NCBI RefSeq assembly: GCF_000424445.1
Contig: NZ_AUJX01000006.1
Coordinates: 1-64,000, forward strand
Length of the DNA: 64,000 nt
From: Oribacterium sp. NK2B42
GTDB lineage: Bacteria > Bacillota > Clostridia > Lachnospirales > Lachnospiraceae
Direction: 5' to 3'
The notes beneath the pieces were generated by a model. The model did no database searches and had not been told where the DNA came from. It was given only the letters and a program-made list of their open reading frames with translations. This document shows, one piece after another, positions 1 to 8,196 of this stretch. The stretch's first letter is position 1. The number at the start of each line of letters is the position of its first letter. A program made the translations under genes and the position numbers.

Positions 1-138
1 TTAGAAAACGGCAGACACCACTCTACAAAAATGTGGTACTGCCGCCTCTACTGCATCATGATGTGTCAACATCTTGACGCATGGGGCAAAGCTCAATCCG
101 ATAATCCTGTCAGAGATATATTCGCACAAGCTGCCTGA
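1..138 (+). CDS. transposase, C-terminal fragment (45 residues visible)
   Basis: Frame 1 is open from the first base to a TGA at 136-138. It encodes a segment rich in His, Trp, Tyr, Cys and Met, with RHHSTKMWYCRLYCIMMCQH at residues 5-24 followed by LDAW. Runs such as HSTKMWY and CQHLDAW resemble the C-terminal tails of DDE-type transposases found in many copies in Lachnospiraceae genomes. This is recalled similarity and not a search result. The catalytic DDE residues would lie upstream, outside the window. The fragment reads toward the truncated HAD gene. Confidence 0.5.
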   Translation, partial: LENGRHHSTKMWYCRLYCIMMCQHLDAWGKAQSDNPVRDIFAQAA

Positions 139-313
139 TTTTTAGTTGATCAACTGATATCATTCTACCACATTGATCCCAAAAGTCACTCAAATCAGGT
201 GCTTTGTTAAAGTACGCCTTTTTTAGAATATATCCCAGAAATACACTCATCTTCTTCTGTTTTTAGGATAGTATTCTCTTTTCAATGTTCATTCGGGGCT
301 AATCCCCTTGTTA
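1..313 (+). mobile_element. right end of an insertion sequence (5' part outside window)
   Basis: The window opens inside a reading frame that ends at 138 and resembles the C-terminus of a DDE transposase. About 175 bases of A/T-rich non-coding sequence follow and run into a HAD gene that has lost its first codons. A short GGGG-CTAAT-CCCC inverted repeat sits at 295-307, close to the junction. The exact end of the element, inferred at about 305-317, cannot be fixed because the left end and any target duplication lie outside the window. The IS family is not assigned. Confidence 0.55.
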
Positions 314-314
314 T

Positions 315-1058
315 ATGGTCAAAATCCGGTTGGATTCCGAAAGGCTATTGGAAAGCATTGAGAAGCTCAAGAACAATGATTATCTCGTGATCATCGCCTC
401 GGGCCGTGACATGAAGAACAACATGTCCATCGGATATCTCAGGGAAGTTAATCCCGATGCCCTTGTACATATGAACGGTACCATGGTTGAGGTTAAGGAT
501 AATGTCCTCATGGACCGCATCATGGATAAGGATCTGCTCAAGAGGCTCCTCACCTATTGCGCCGATGCAAATTTTCCGATAGGCTGCAGAATAAATGAAA
601 AGGATTACTTCATAAATCATGAAGAGGTTCTGTGGTTTGATAAAAACTACTACGGCATATATCAGGGAAGAGATTTCCGGGATCCCTGGGAGCTTCTGAA
701 CCTTCCCGTAAGGTCGCTGGCTTTTTACGGAAGCAGAGAAAAAAGCTTTGTCCTTCAGGAAGCATTCCCGGAGCTTAGTGTCATGCTTTTCTCGAAGAAT
801 TTCGGTGCCGATGTTGTGGAAGCTGCCTACAGCAAAGCCAGAGGAATTGAGCGCTTATGCGAACATTTCGGAATCGACAAAAAAGATACTTACGCTTTTG
901 GTGACAGCCTTAACGATATCGAAATGCTGAAGATGGTGAATGTGGGTGTTGCCATGGGTAATGCCCAGGATGAAGCAAAAGCCGTTGCGGATTACATCAC
1001 AGATAGGATCGATGAAGACGGAATAAAAAATGCTTTAGTTCATTTTGGATTAATATAA
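315..1058 (+). pseudogene. Cof-type HAD phosphatase, 5'-truncated
   Basis: The 247 residues match the Cof/YidA group of HAD-superfamily sugar- or nucleotide-phosphate phosphatases from just after motif I onward. Motif II is seen as VIIASGR (about residues 25-31), a type II cap fills the middle, and motif IV appears as FGDSLNDIEML near the C-terminus. Motif I (DxDGT), which carries the nucleophilic Asp and normally lies within the first 12-15 residues, is absent. An in-frame stop lies at 300-302, and no ribosome-binding site precedes the ATG at 315. Family members are about 265-270 residues, so roughly 20 are missing. The insertion sequence immediately upstream explains the loss. It should be catalytically dead if translated at all. 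The next gene starts 15 bases downstream. Confidence 0.75.
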
Positions 1059-1073
1059 TATGGAGAATTTTAC

Positions 1074-2897
1074 ATGAACGAACAGTTAAAAAATCTAAGA
1101 GCTGAAATGGAGAAGTCAGGTGTGGACGTATATCTGATTCCTACCGATGACTTTCATCAAAGTGAATATGTAGGAGACCACTTCCGTGCCATCCATTACC
1201 TTTCAGGCTTTACCGGAGAAGGCAATATGGTGGTAACAAAGGATAGCGCTGCCTTATTCACTGACGGAAGATATTTCATACAGGCAGAGAAGGAGATGGA
1301 GGGCAGAGACATTGACCTTATGAAAATGGGCCAGCCAGGAGTTCCAACTCTTGACTCATACCTTTTGGAGAAAACTCCTGATGGCGGTGTGCTGGGCTTT
1401 GACGGAAGATGCGTGGATTTCAAACATGGTGATTCACTTAAGAAAAAGCTTTCCGCAAAAAATGCTTCCCTCTCCACAGGAGCCGATCTGGTGGGTAATG
1501 TCTGGGCCGGAAGACCTGCACTTGCCGCATCAAAAGTATGGATACTTGAAGAAAAATATACAGGAAAAAGCGCAGGCGAAAAGCTTAAGGATTTAAGAAC
1601 CTGCATGAAGGAGCATGGAGCCGCACTCCATATCATCACAAGTCTCGATGACATTGCCTGGCTCCTTAACCTGAGAGCTGATGATATCCCCTGCAATCCG
1701 GTTTTTCTTTCATACATTATCGTTTATATGGATAATGCTGTCCTTTATGCAAACAAAGCTGACTTTGATGATACTGTACTTGGATATCTTTCAGAGATCA
1801 ATGTGTGTCTCAAGGACTATGACAGCTTCTATGAGGATGTAAAGATTCTCAGAGACATGACCGTTCTTCTCGAGAAGGGAAAAACCAATTTCGAGACCAT
1901 TTCGGATCTTCATGACAGCATGAAGATTGCAGAGGAAATGCTTCCTACCTCAAAATGGAAGGCTTGCAAAAACCCTACAGAGATTGAGAATATGAAGAAG
2001 GCCCACATCAAGGATGGCGTAGCTATCACAAAGTATCTTTACTTTATGAAGCACGCTTTTGATGAGTCCGGTGCCCTTACAGAGGAGACCCGGGAGATTC
2101 TTGGATCCGACGAACTCAATGAGTGGAACAGTGCACTTGTACTTGAAAGCTTCCGTAAAGAACAGGAGGGTTATATCGAGCCAAGCTTCACAACCATTTC
2201 CGCTTATGGTTCCAATGCAGCCCTCCCTCACTATGCACCAACCGAAACAAGCTTTTCAAAGGTTGAACCAAAGGGACTTTACCTGGTAGATTCCGGCGGA
2301 CAGTACTATGAAGGAACCACTGATATTACAAGAACCATAGCCATGGGACCTTTGACAGATGAGGAACGGAAGCATTATACCATGGTGCTTATGGCGCACC
2401 TGAGACTCGGAGATGTGAAATTCCTTGAGGGTTCTTCGGGAATAACCCTGGACCTTGCCGCAAGAGAGGTTTTCTGGAAGGAAGGTCTCAACTATAACCA
2501 TGGAACAGGTCACGGTGTGGGCTTCTGCCTGAATGTTCATGAAAGACCCAACGCCATCCGTTACCGCAAGGCTCCCGGCAGAATGGAGGATGTGGCTCTC
2601 TCAGAGGGAAACATCACTTCCGATGAACCTGGACTTTACATCGAGGGAAGTCACGGAATAAGAACCGAGAATCTTACTCTGGTAGAAAAATGGAAGACTA
2701 CTGAGTTCGGAAATTTCTTCAGGTTCAGCTTCATTACCATGGCACCCTACGACCTGGAGGCTATTGATTTTTCTATGATGGAAAAGCACGATATCGACCT
2801 GCTTAATGCCTACCACAGAACTGTGTACGAAAAGCTTTCACCTTATCTTGATGGAAAAGAGCTTCAGTGGCTGAAAGAATCGACAAGGGAAATTTAA
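1074..2897 (+). CDS. Xaa-Pro aminopeptidase (aminopeptidase P, family M24B)
   Basis: A 607-residue cytoplasmic metallopeptidase that removes an N-terminal residue preceding proline. It has two N-terminal creatinase-like domains (about 1-310) and a C-terminal pita-bread catalytic domain. The five expected metal ligands are visible: Asp406 and Asp417 (VDSGGQYYEGTTD), His480 (GTGHGVG), Glu518 (DEPGLY) and Glu532 (RTENL). The roughly 600-residue form with a C-terminal extension is the long type shared with eukaryotic XPNPEP1, as opposed to the roughly 440-residue E. coli PepP. The start is set by GGAGA at 1062-1066. The TTG-started alaX gene follows after about 10 bases, so the two are probably co-transcribed. 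Confidence 0.93.
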   Translation: MNEQLKNLRAEMEKSGVDVYLIPTDDFHQSEYVGDHFRAIHYLSGFTGEGNMVVTKDSAALFTDGRYFIQAEKEMEGRDIDLMKMGQPGVPTLDSYLLEKTPDGGVLGFDGRCVDFKHGDSLKKKLSAKNASLSTGADLVGNVWAGRPALAASKVWILEEKYTGKSAGEKLKDLRTCMKEHGAALHIITSLDDIAWLLNLRADDIPCNPVFLSYIIVYMDNAVLYANKADFDDTVLGYLSEINVCLKDYDSFYEDVKILRDMTVLLEKGKTNFETISDLHDSMKIAEEMLPTSKWKACKNPTEIENMKKAHIKDGVAITKYLYFMKHAFDESGALTEETREILGSDELNEWNSALVLESFRKEQEGYIEPSFTTISAYGSNAALPHYAPTETSFSKVEPKGLYLVDSGGQYYEGTTDITRTIAMGPLTDEERKHYTMVLMAHLRLGDVKFLEGSSGITLDLAAREVFWKEGLNYNHGTGHGVGFCLNVHERPNAIRYRKAPGRMEDVALSEGNITSDEPGLYIEGSHGIRTENLTLVEKWKTTEFGNFFRFSFITMAPYDLEAIDFSMMEKHDIDLLNAYHRTVYEKLSPYLDGKELQWLKESTREI

Positions 2898-2907
2898 GGA
2901 GACTATT

Positions 2908-4149
2908 TTGGAAAAAGAATCATTATACTATCAGGTTCCTTATGTGAAGGAATTTGACGCAAAGGTTTTGTCCTGCGTTAAAAAAGAAGATAAATATCTG
3001 GTAGAACTGGACGCACACGGTTTTTATCCTGAGGGAGGCGGTCAGCCGGCGGATAAAGGCACTATCGGAGATGCAGTTCTGTCGGATGTTCAGGAGGTTA
3101 CACTTAAGGACCCATCCACCGGCGAAAAGCTCACAGATGACCGGGGAAACATTAAGGTGAAAATACTTCACACCGTTGACAGACCCCTGCCGGAGGGTGA
3201 AACCCTTCACTGCGTCATCGACTGGGAAAACCGTATGAGAAATTCCCGTAACCATAGCGGTGAGCACATCGTTTCAGGCCTCGTTCATAAACATTTCGGC
3301 TACAACAATGTAGGCTTCCATATGAGCGATGTCATGACCATCGATTTCGACGGTATCCTCACTTTTGAGCAGCTTATGGAAATAGAAAAAGAGGCCAATG
3401 CCGTTGTCCTTTCAAATGTGCCGGTCAATACTCTCTGGCCAACACCGGAAGAACTTGAAAGGACAGATTTCCGTTCAAAAAAAGAACTTAAAGGCGATGT
3501 ACGACTTGTGGATCTGGGAGGCGCCGACCTTTGTGCCTGCTGTGGCACCCACGTCATGACCACCGGCGAAATAGGAGCCATCAAGATCCTCTCTGTCCTT
3601 GGTCATAAGGGAGGAGTTCGAGTTGAACTCTTCTGCGGAAACGATGCTCTGTCCGATTACAGAAAAAAACATGAGCAGCTGGTTCAGCTGTCCCACATGC
3701 TTTCCATATCCATAGATGAACTTGTGGAAGGCGTACAGCTGGTTCTGGATCAGAGCCGTCAGAAAGACTGGCGTATCGGTGCCATCAATCAGAGATACTA
3801 CGAAATGAAGGCAGAAACCCTGAAGGATTTCGACGGTGTTCTCACAGATATAGAAGAAGGCATGAACAATGTTGAGCTCCGAAAATGCTGCGACCATTTC
3901 ATGAAGCACACTGCATCCAAAGTAGTTGGAGTTTTCGGAAGAAAAGACGATTCCATAAACGCTCAGGATGATAATTGTCAGTGGAATTACGTCATAGGTT
4001 CATCAAACGTGGATGTCAGAAGTAAAGCCAAAGATTTCAATTCTCTCGTAAACGGCCGCGGCGGCGGACAAAAAGAAATGATCCAGGGCAGTGCCACATG
4101 TTCGGAAGCCACCCTCCGGAGAACGATGGAAGAAGTATTTTCTTGTTGA
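2908..4149 (+). CDS. alaX: alanyl-tRNA editing protein AlaX, long form
   Basis: A free-standing, trans-acting editing enzyme that hydrolyses mischarged Ser- or Gly-tRNA(Ala); 413 residues. The N-terminus resembles the AlaRS/ThrRS second additional domain, with zinc ligands His116 and His120 (HSGEH) and the CxxxH pair Cys211/His215 (CCGTH). The C-terminal part ends in a DHHA1-like segment with NGRGGGQ, which is why it is called the long form. Translation appears to start at TTG (2908), 8 bases after AAGGAG, which directly follows the aminopeptidase P stop. No ATG lies near the start of the conserved region. Confidence 0.9.
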   Translation: MEKESLYYQVPYVKEFDAKVLSCVKKEDKYLVELDAHGFYPEGGGQPADKGTIGDAVLSDVQEVTLKDPSTGEKLTDDRGNIKVKILHTVDRPLPEGETLHCVIDWENRMRNSRNHSGEHIVSGLVHKHFGYNNVGFHMSDVMTIDFDGILTFEQLMEIEKEANAVVLSNVPVNTLWPTPEELERTDFRSKKELKGDVRLVDLGGADLCACCGTHVMTTGEIGAIKILSVLGHKGGVRVELFCGNDALSDYRKKHEQLVQLSHMLSISIDELVEGVQLVLDQSRQKDWRIGAINQRYYEMKAETLKDFDGVLTDIEEGMNNVELRKCCDHFMKHTASKVVGVFGRKDDSINAQDDNCQWNYVIGSSNVDVRSKAKDFNSLVNGRGGGQKEMIQGSATCSEATLRRTMEEVFSC

Positions 4150-4258
4150 TTCAGCCAAGAATAAACAGGTAGGAGCCAGATGGCATCCATACCATATATT
4201 CCCGCCGGTAATAACACACTTCACAAATTTTTCATATATCTGTAACAGCCTCACGCTA

Positions 4259-4286
4259 TTGCGTAGCGATTTCAGTGTGTTATAAT
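4259..4286 (+). promoter_or_regulatory. sigma-A-type promoter for ddh
   Basis: TTGCGT at 4259-4264 and TATAAT at 4281-4286 are separated by 16 bases, and the -10 box has an upstream TG (TGTTATAAT, extended -10). The ddh start codon lies 52 bases downstream. A small inverted repeat (CGCTA...TAGCG) overlaps the -35 region. Confidence 0.6.
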
Positions 4287-4338
4287 ATTTGCGTATTTTG
4301 TAACGTATTGTTATAGTTTCACTCAATAGGAGATAATT

Positions 4339-5322
4339 ATGATCAGAATAGGTTTACTTGGATACGGAAATCTTTCACGCGGAATTGAAAGTGCAATAAA
4401 GCGCAACGAGGATGAAGAGCTTGTGGCTGTATTCACAAGACGTGATCCTTCAACAGTTAAGATCAATACACCGGGCGTTAAGGTAGATACCGTTGACAAT
4501 GTTTTAAATTATAAAGACGCGATCGACGTGCTCATGATCTGCGGAGGTTCAGCTACAGACCTTCCCAGGCAGACACCGGAATATGCACAGTATTTCAATG
4601 TCATCGACAGCTTTGATACACATCCGAAGGTTCCCCAGCATTTTGCAGCTGTTGATGAAGCAGCTAAAAAAGCCGGAAAGCTTGCAATGATCTCATGCGG
4701 ATGGGATCCTGGAATGTTCTCCATCGCAAGAATCTATGCAGAGTCCATACTTCCGGAAGGAAAGCATTATACTTTCTGGGGCAAGGGTGTTTCCCAGGGA
4801 CACAGTGATGCAGCCCGCCGCGTAGAGGGCGTAAAGGATGCAAGATCCTACACACTTCCTGTAGAAGATGCCATGAATGCCGTAAGAAACGGTGAACATC
4901 CGGTATTTTCAGCAAGACAGATGCATAAGAGAGAGGTATTTGTAGTTCTGGAAGATGGTGCAGATCAGACAAAGGTTGAAGAGACTATCAAGACCATGCC
5001 TGATTACTACGCAGATTACGACGTTACCATCCACTTCATTTCAGAAGATGAGATGAAGAAGGATCACGCAGAGCTTCCTCATGGCGGATTTGTTATGAGA
5101 TCCGGTGTGACAGGTGATGAAGGTCAGCACCATGAGTTCATCGAGTACAGCCTGAAGCTTGATTCAAACCCTGAGTTCACAGGCTCAGTACTTGCAGCTT
5201 ACGCAAGAGCGGTTGACCGCATGGCAAAGAAAGGTGAGAAGGGCTGTATCACAGTATTTGATGTGGCTCCTGCTTATCTCAATCCAAAGACACCTGAAGA
5301 GCAGAGACACACATTACTCTGA
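4339..5322 (+). CDS. ddh: meso-diaminopimelate D-dehydrogenase
   Basis: A 327-residue NADPH enzyme that converts tetrahydrodipicolinate, ammonia and NADPH directly to meso-diaminopimelate, the one-step branch of lysine and peptidoglycan precursor synthesis. The N-terminal Rossmann motif is GLLGYGNLSRGIE (residues 5-17), followed by FTRRDP, which is typical of Ddh. CGWDPGM and the substrate-domain segment HGGFVMRSGVTG also match the family. Length is as expected (about 325). AGGAG at 4329-4333 sets the start. The TGA overlaps an upstream ATG of the next gene. A separate dapF is present at 28187, so this strain can make both DAP stereoisomers. Confidence 0.95.
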   Translation: MIRIGLLGYGNLSRGIESAIKRNEDEELVAVFTRRDPSTVKINTPGVKVDTVDNVLNYKDAIDVLMICGGSATDLPRQTPEYAQYFNVIDSFDTHPKVPQHFAAVDEAAKKAGKLAMISCGWDPGMFSIARIYAESILPEGKHYTFWGKGVSQGHSDAARRVEGVKDARSYTLPVEDAMNAVRNGEHPVFSARQMHKREVFVVLEDGADQTKVEETIKTMPDYYADYDVTIHFISEDEMKKDHAELPHGGFVMRSGVTGDEGQHHEFIEYSLKLDSNPEFTGSVLAAYARAVDRMAKKGEKGCITVFDVAPAYLNPKTPEEQRHTLL

Positions 5323-5333
5323 TGAGGTTATAT

Positions 5334-6491
5334 ATGAAATATACAAGAAAAATGTTTATGATATCTGCCGCTTTAACAGCGGCAGTTTCACTATCCCAGA
5401 CATCCTTAGGCCTTGCGGCACAAAAAGATGATATTGCAGCTGCACTTGAGTTGCTTAATGACTCTCAAAAGGCCGAATACTATACTACCGTGGCTGATTT
5501 TTACAAAGCCAACGGGCTTGATATACCGGAAGACATTAAAACCGGTCTTGCTCTGTACAAAGGAGATACTTCAGAGTCCGGTGCTGCGGAGACTGCACCT
5601 TCCGAAAATGCATCAAGTGCAGAAACATTGGCACCAACCACAGAGACATTGGCACCGGCTGCAGAAACATTGGAATCTTCTGAAAAAGATACTTCTTCAG
5701 ATCACACCGCAATTTCAGAAACCTTATCAACGACTGAAACAGTGACAGCATCTGACGTAACAGGATTTTCTACCAGTGTAAATGACACTTCTTCTGTCTA
5801 TAAAACCGACGAAAACGGCACCACTCTTCTGTACAAGGCAGATCCCGTAACCGGAGAAGCTACTGAGCTGTATAAAAGCTGGTACACAGATGCTACCGGG
5901 GAGAAATATTATTATGAGTCCGGTAAGCTCACTGTAGGCTGGATCATTGACGACGGTAAATTTTACTACCTTGATCCATCTACAGGCACACTTGCAAAAT
6001 CCGCTCACGTAGGCAATTTTTATGTCGGAGAGGACGGTGCGGCACTGATTGATACGGTTGCTCCCGATGGAACAAAGCTAGCTTATAATGGGTCAGTGTA
6101 CAGATCAAAAGAACCTGCGGAAAAGATGAGTGACCTGACCTATATTTACAGGGATTATCTTGTAAAGAATCCTGATCTTATTGCCGAGTTTTCTGAACGC
6201 ACCTCAGGAGGCTATCAGCTTATGCCTGAAAAAGAGAACGGATTCTCCTGGTATACTTATGCTTCTATGAAGCTGTATAAACGAAAGGCAGATGGCTCCA
6301 TGGGTGAAAGGGTTTATATAGGTGACGGATGTTTAAGAACCGATGCCGTGATTGAAATAAAAGAGTCAGATGGAAGCATAAGCACCATGTCACCCTCTCA
6401 TATCATAGGATCCGGTCATGAAACCTGGATGGCAGACCATATACATATTGATCCTGCGGGTTTCGTTACCTACTCTGCAGCATGGAAGTAA
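5334..6491 (+). CDS. secreted cell-wall-binding protein with Ser/Thr-rich linker
   Basis: 385 residues with a clear Sec signal peptide: basic MKYTRK, a hydrophobic stretch ISAALTAAVSL, and likely cleavage after GLAAQ. A low-complexity Ser/Thr/Glu/Ala linker with imperfect AETLAPTTETLAPAAETLE repeats covers about 85-140. Aromatic repeats of the choline/glucan-binding type follow at about 180-225 (GEKYYYESGKLTVGWI, DDGKFYYLDPSTG). The C-terminal 120 residues are not recognised. An upstream ATG at 5322 overlaps the ddh stop, but GAGG at 5324-5327 favours the ATG at 5334. Role inferred: an exported envelope protein, probably not enzymatic. It may be translationally coupled to ddh. Confidence 0.7.
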   Translation: MKYTRKMFMISAALTAAVSLSQTSLGLAAQKDDIAAALELLNDSQKAEYYTTVADFYKANGLDIPEDIKTGLALYKGDTSESGAAETAPSENASSAETLAPTTETLAPAAETLESSEKDTSSDHTAISETLSTTETVTASDVTGFSTSVNDTSSVYKTDENGTTLLYKADPVTGEATELYKSWYTDATGEKYYYESGKLTVGWIIDDGKFYYLDPSTGTLAKSAHVGNFYVGEDGAALIDTVAPDGTKLAYNGSVYRSKEPAEKMSDLTYIYRDYLVKNPDLIAEFSERTSGGYQLMPEKENGFSWYTYASMKLYKRKADGSMGERVYIGDGCLRTDAVIEIKESDGSISTMSPSHIIGSGHETWMADHIHIDPAGFVTYSAAWK

Positions 6492-6509
6492 CTTCCAAGG
6501 GAATATAAT

Positions 6510-7418
6510 ATGACACTACAGCAGTTAAAACAGGTGATCGCGGTTGCCGACTGCGGTTCCATGAATGAGGCCGCAAAGCATCTTTTTATCACTCAGCCGT
6601 CACTTTCTGCCGCAATAAAAGAGCTTGAGAAAGAAATCGGTCTCGACATTTTTCTCAGATCCAATCGTGGTATAGTCATCACTGCGGAGGGTGAGGAGTT
6701 TCTCGGATACGCGAGACAGATCGTTGAGCAGTACCAGCTCATGGAAGACAAGTATGTCAATGCAGGCACCCGTAAAAAGAATTTTGCAGTATCAATGCAG
6801 CATTATACCTTTGCGGTTGAAGCCTTCATACAGCTTGCGAGAGAGTTTGGTATGGATACTTACGAGTTCGCTGTTAAGGAAACCAAGACCATTGAAGTCA
6901 TAAATGATGTAAAGAATCAGACCTCCGAAGTCGGGGTTATTTACATGAATGATTTCAACAACAAAGTCATCGGCAAGATACTTAGAGAAGATTCTTTGGA
7001 ATTCATACCGCTTTTTGACTGTGACATTTATGTTTTTATGAGTAAACAGAATCCCATGGCAAAAAAGCAGCTTGTGACCCTTGAGGATCTGAAGCATTAT
7101 CCCTGCCTCAGCTTTTATCAGGGGGAGCATAACTCTTTCTATTTTGCAGAGGAAGTACTAAGCACATATGATTATAAGCAGATCATAAAGTGTGATGACA
7201 GGGCCACAGCCCTGAATCTCATGGTTGGGCTCAATGGATATACAATGTGCTCAGGCATCATCTGTCAAGAACTGAACGGTGATGAATATACCACTGTAAA
7301 GCTTGATACCAACGAAAAGATGACTATAGGATATATCAAGAAGAAAAAAATCCCTTTAAGTGAACTTGGGGAACGCTATGTGGCCGAATTGAAAAAATAT
7401 TCAAAGCAGCAGCTCTGA
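6510..7418 (+). CDS. LysR-family transcriptional regulator
   Basis: 302 residues, the standard LTTR length. The N-terminal winged helix-turn-helix is MTLQQLKQVIAVADCGSMNE with AAKHLFITQPSLSAAIKELE, ending in a linker helix at about residue 90. A periplasmic-binding-like effector domain fills the rest. The effector cannot be read from sequence. The gene lies 18 bases after the wall-binding protein gene on the same strand, not divergent from an obvious target, so its regulon is unclear. Confidence 0.9.
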   Translation: MTLQQLKQVIAVADCGSMNEAAKHLFITQPSLSAAIKELEKEIGLDIFLRSNRGIVITAEGEEFLGYARQIVEQYQLMEDKYVNAGTRKKNFAVSMQHYTFAVEAFIQLAREFGMDTYEFAVKETKTIEVINDVKNQTSEVGVIYMNDFNNKVIGKILREDSLEFIPLFDCDIYVFMSKQNPMAKKQLVTLEDLKHYPCLSFYQGEHNSFYFAEEVLSTYDYKQIIKCDDRATALNLMVGLNGYTMCSGIICQELNGDEYTTVKLDTNEKMTIGYIKKKKIPLSELGERYVAELKKYSKQQL

Positions 7419-7530
7419 CAGAAAAGACTAATGAAAATATATTCATAAAAGCTCTGGGATAAGGGACTGATGAATAATACTTTTCATCACTATTTATGCC
7501 GCCGGCTGAAGGCGACGGAACGGAGACGGT

Positions 7531-7947
7531 ATGGAAAACAACAATATCCTGATCATTGCTCTGGCAGTGGCGGCTGTGATTGCTGTCATTATAGCCTACA
7601 ATGTCTACAAAAAAATTAAACGAAAAAATGCAGACAAGCTTTCTATGAAGATAGCAGAGGATGAGAAGCTGCATATCACCCTGGACAATAAAGCTGATAT
7701 GTCTGAAGTTGCAAAGATCATTCTTGAAGGTCTCGGAGGCAGCGAAAATGTCCGGGAAGTCGACCATGACGGCGGAAGGCTGAAGGTACAGATAAACGAA
7801 TACGGTGCCGTGGATGAGAAGAAGATCAGATCCGCAAAAGTCGGAGGAGTTCTTCGCCCCAGTAAAACAGCAGTACATATAATCATAGGTTCCGAAGCGG
7901 AATCCGTGGAAAATGAATTGAAAAAACATGTTACTCCGGTAGCGTGA
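7531..7947 (+). CDS. membrane-anchored PTS EIIB-like protein lacking the phospho-Cys
   Basis: 138 residues. Residues 6-24 form one hydrophobic segment followed by KKIKRK, so the protein is probably anchored with its C-terminal domain in the cytoplasm. Residues 55-130 resemble the glucose-family EIIB fold: AKIILEGLGGSENVREVDHD, GRLKVQINEYGAVDE, GVLRPSKTAVHIIIGS. In true EIIB the motif is D-H-C-x-T-R-L and the Cys is phosphorylated. Here it reads D-H-D-G-G-R-L, so Cys is replaced by Asp80. Phosphotransfer is therefore unlikely, and a sensory or scaffold role is possible. No other PTS component is nearby. A strong terminator follows. Confidence 0.65.
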   Translation: MENNNILIIALAVAAVIAVIIAYNVYKKIKRKNADKLSMKIAEDEKLHITLDNKADMSEVAKIILEGLGGSENVREVDHDGGRLKVQINEYGAVDEKKIRSAKVGGVLRPSKTAVHIIIGSEAESVENELKKHVTPVA

Positions 7948-7950
7948 CAT

Positions 7951-7990
7951 AACAGCCGGTGTTCCATAGCGGAACACCGGCTGTTTTATA
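7951..7990 (+). terminator. intrinsic terminator after the EIIB-like gene
   Basis: A perfect 15-bp stem pairs 7951-7965 with 7971-7985 around a 5-base loop. It ends in CTGTTTTAT, with a short T-run. Confidence 0.85.
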
Positions 7991-8048
7991 TCATCCATAA
8001 ATTCCGGTTATATCTACCCGTCTGTAAAGCTTTTAACGCCTCCCTTGC

Positions 8049-8077
8049 TTGATTTTACAAGGTGAGTCCGATATAAT
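8049..8077 (+). promoter_or_regulatory. promoter of ileS
   Basis: TTGATT at 8049-8054, a 17-base spacer, and TATAAT at 8072-8077. The ileS start lies about 120 bases downstream. The leader shows no T-box specifier or GGGTGGNACCGCG-type antiterminator, so tRNA-sensing control is not supported. Confidence 0.7.
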
Positions 8078-8196
8078 TAGTACGCTAAAGATCGAAGTTT
8101 ACTCATTTTTCAAAACATTGGAAAATCACGTTTAAAAACGGCAAAGGATGCTGCGGAATTTCGGTTTAATATATGATTTAAGGAGATAAGGCGCTG

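Noticed and set aside
1351-1596. 81-codon plus-strand frame inside the aminopeptidase P gene, and similar internal frames elsewhere
   Set aside because: Out-of-frame shadows within well-supported genes.
7336-7998. 220-codon minus-strand frame across the LysR/EIIB gap
   Set aside because: It overlaps two plus-strand genes and a terminator and has no family resemblance.
8000-8196. T-box leader for ileS
   Set aside because: No specifier loop, no antiterminator bulge sequence and no terminator hairpin in the 120-base leader.
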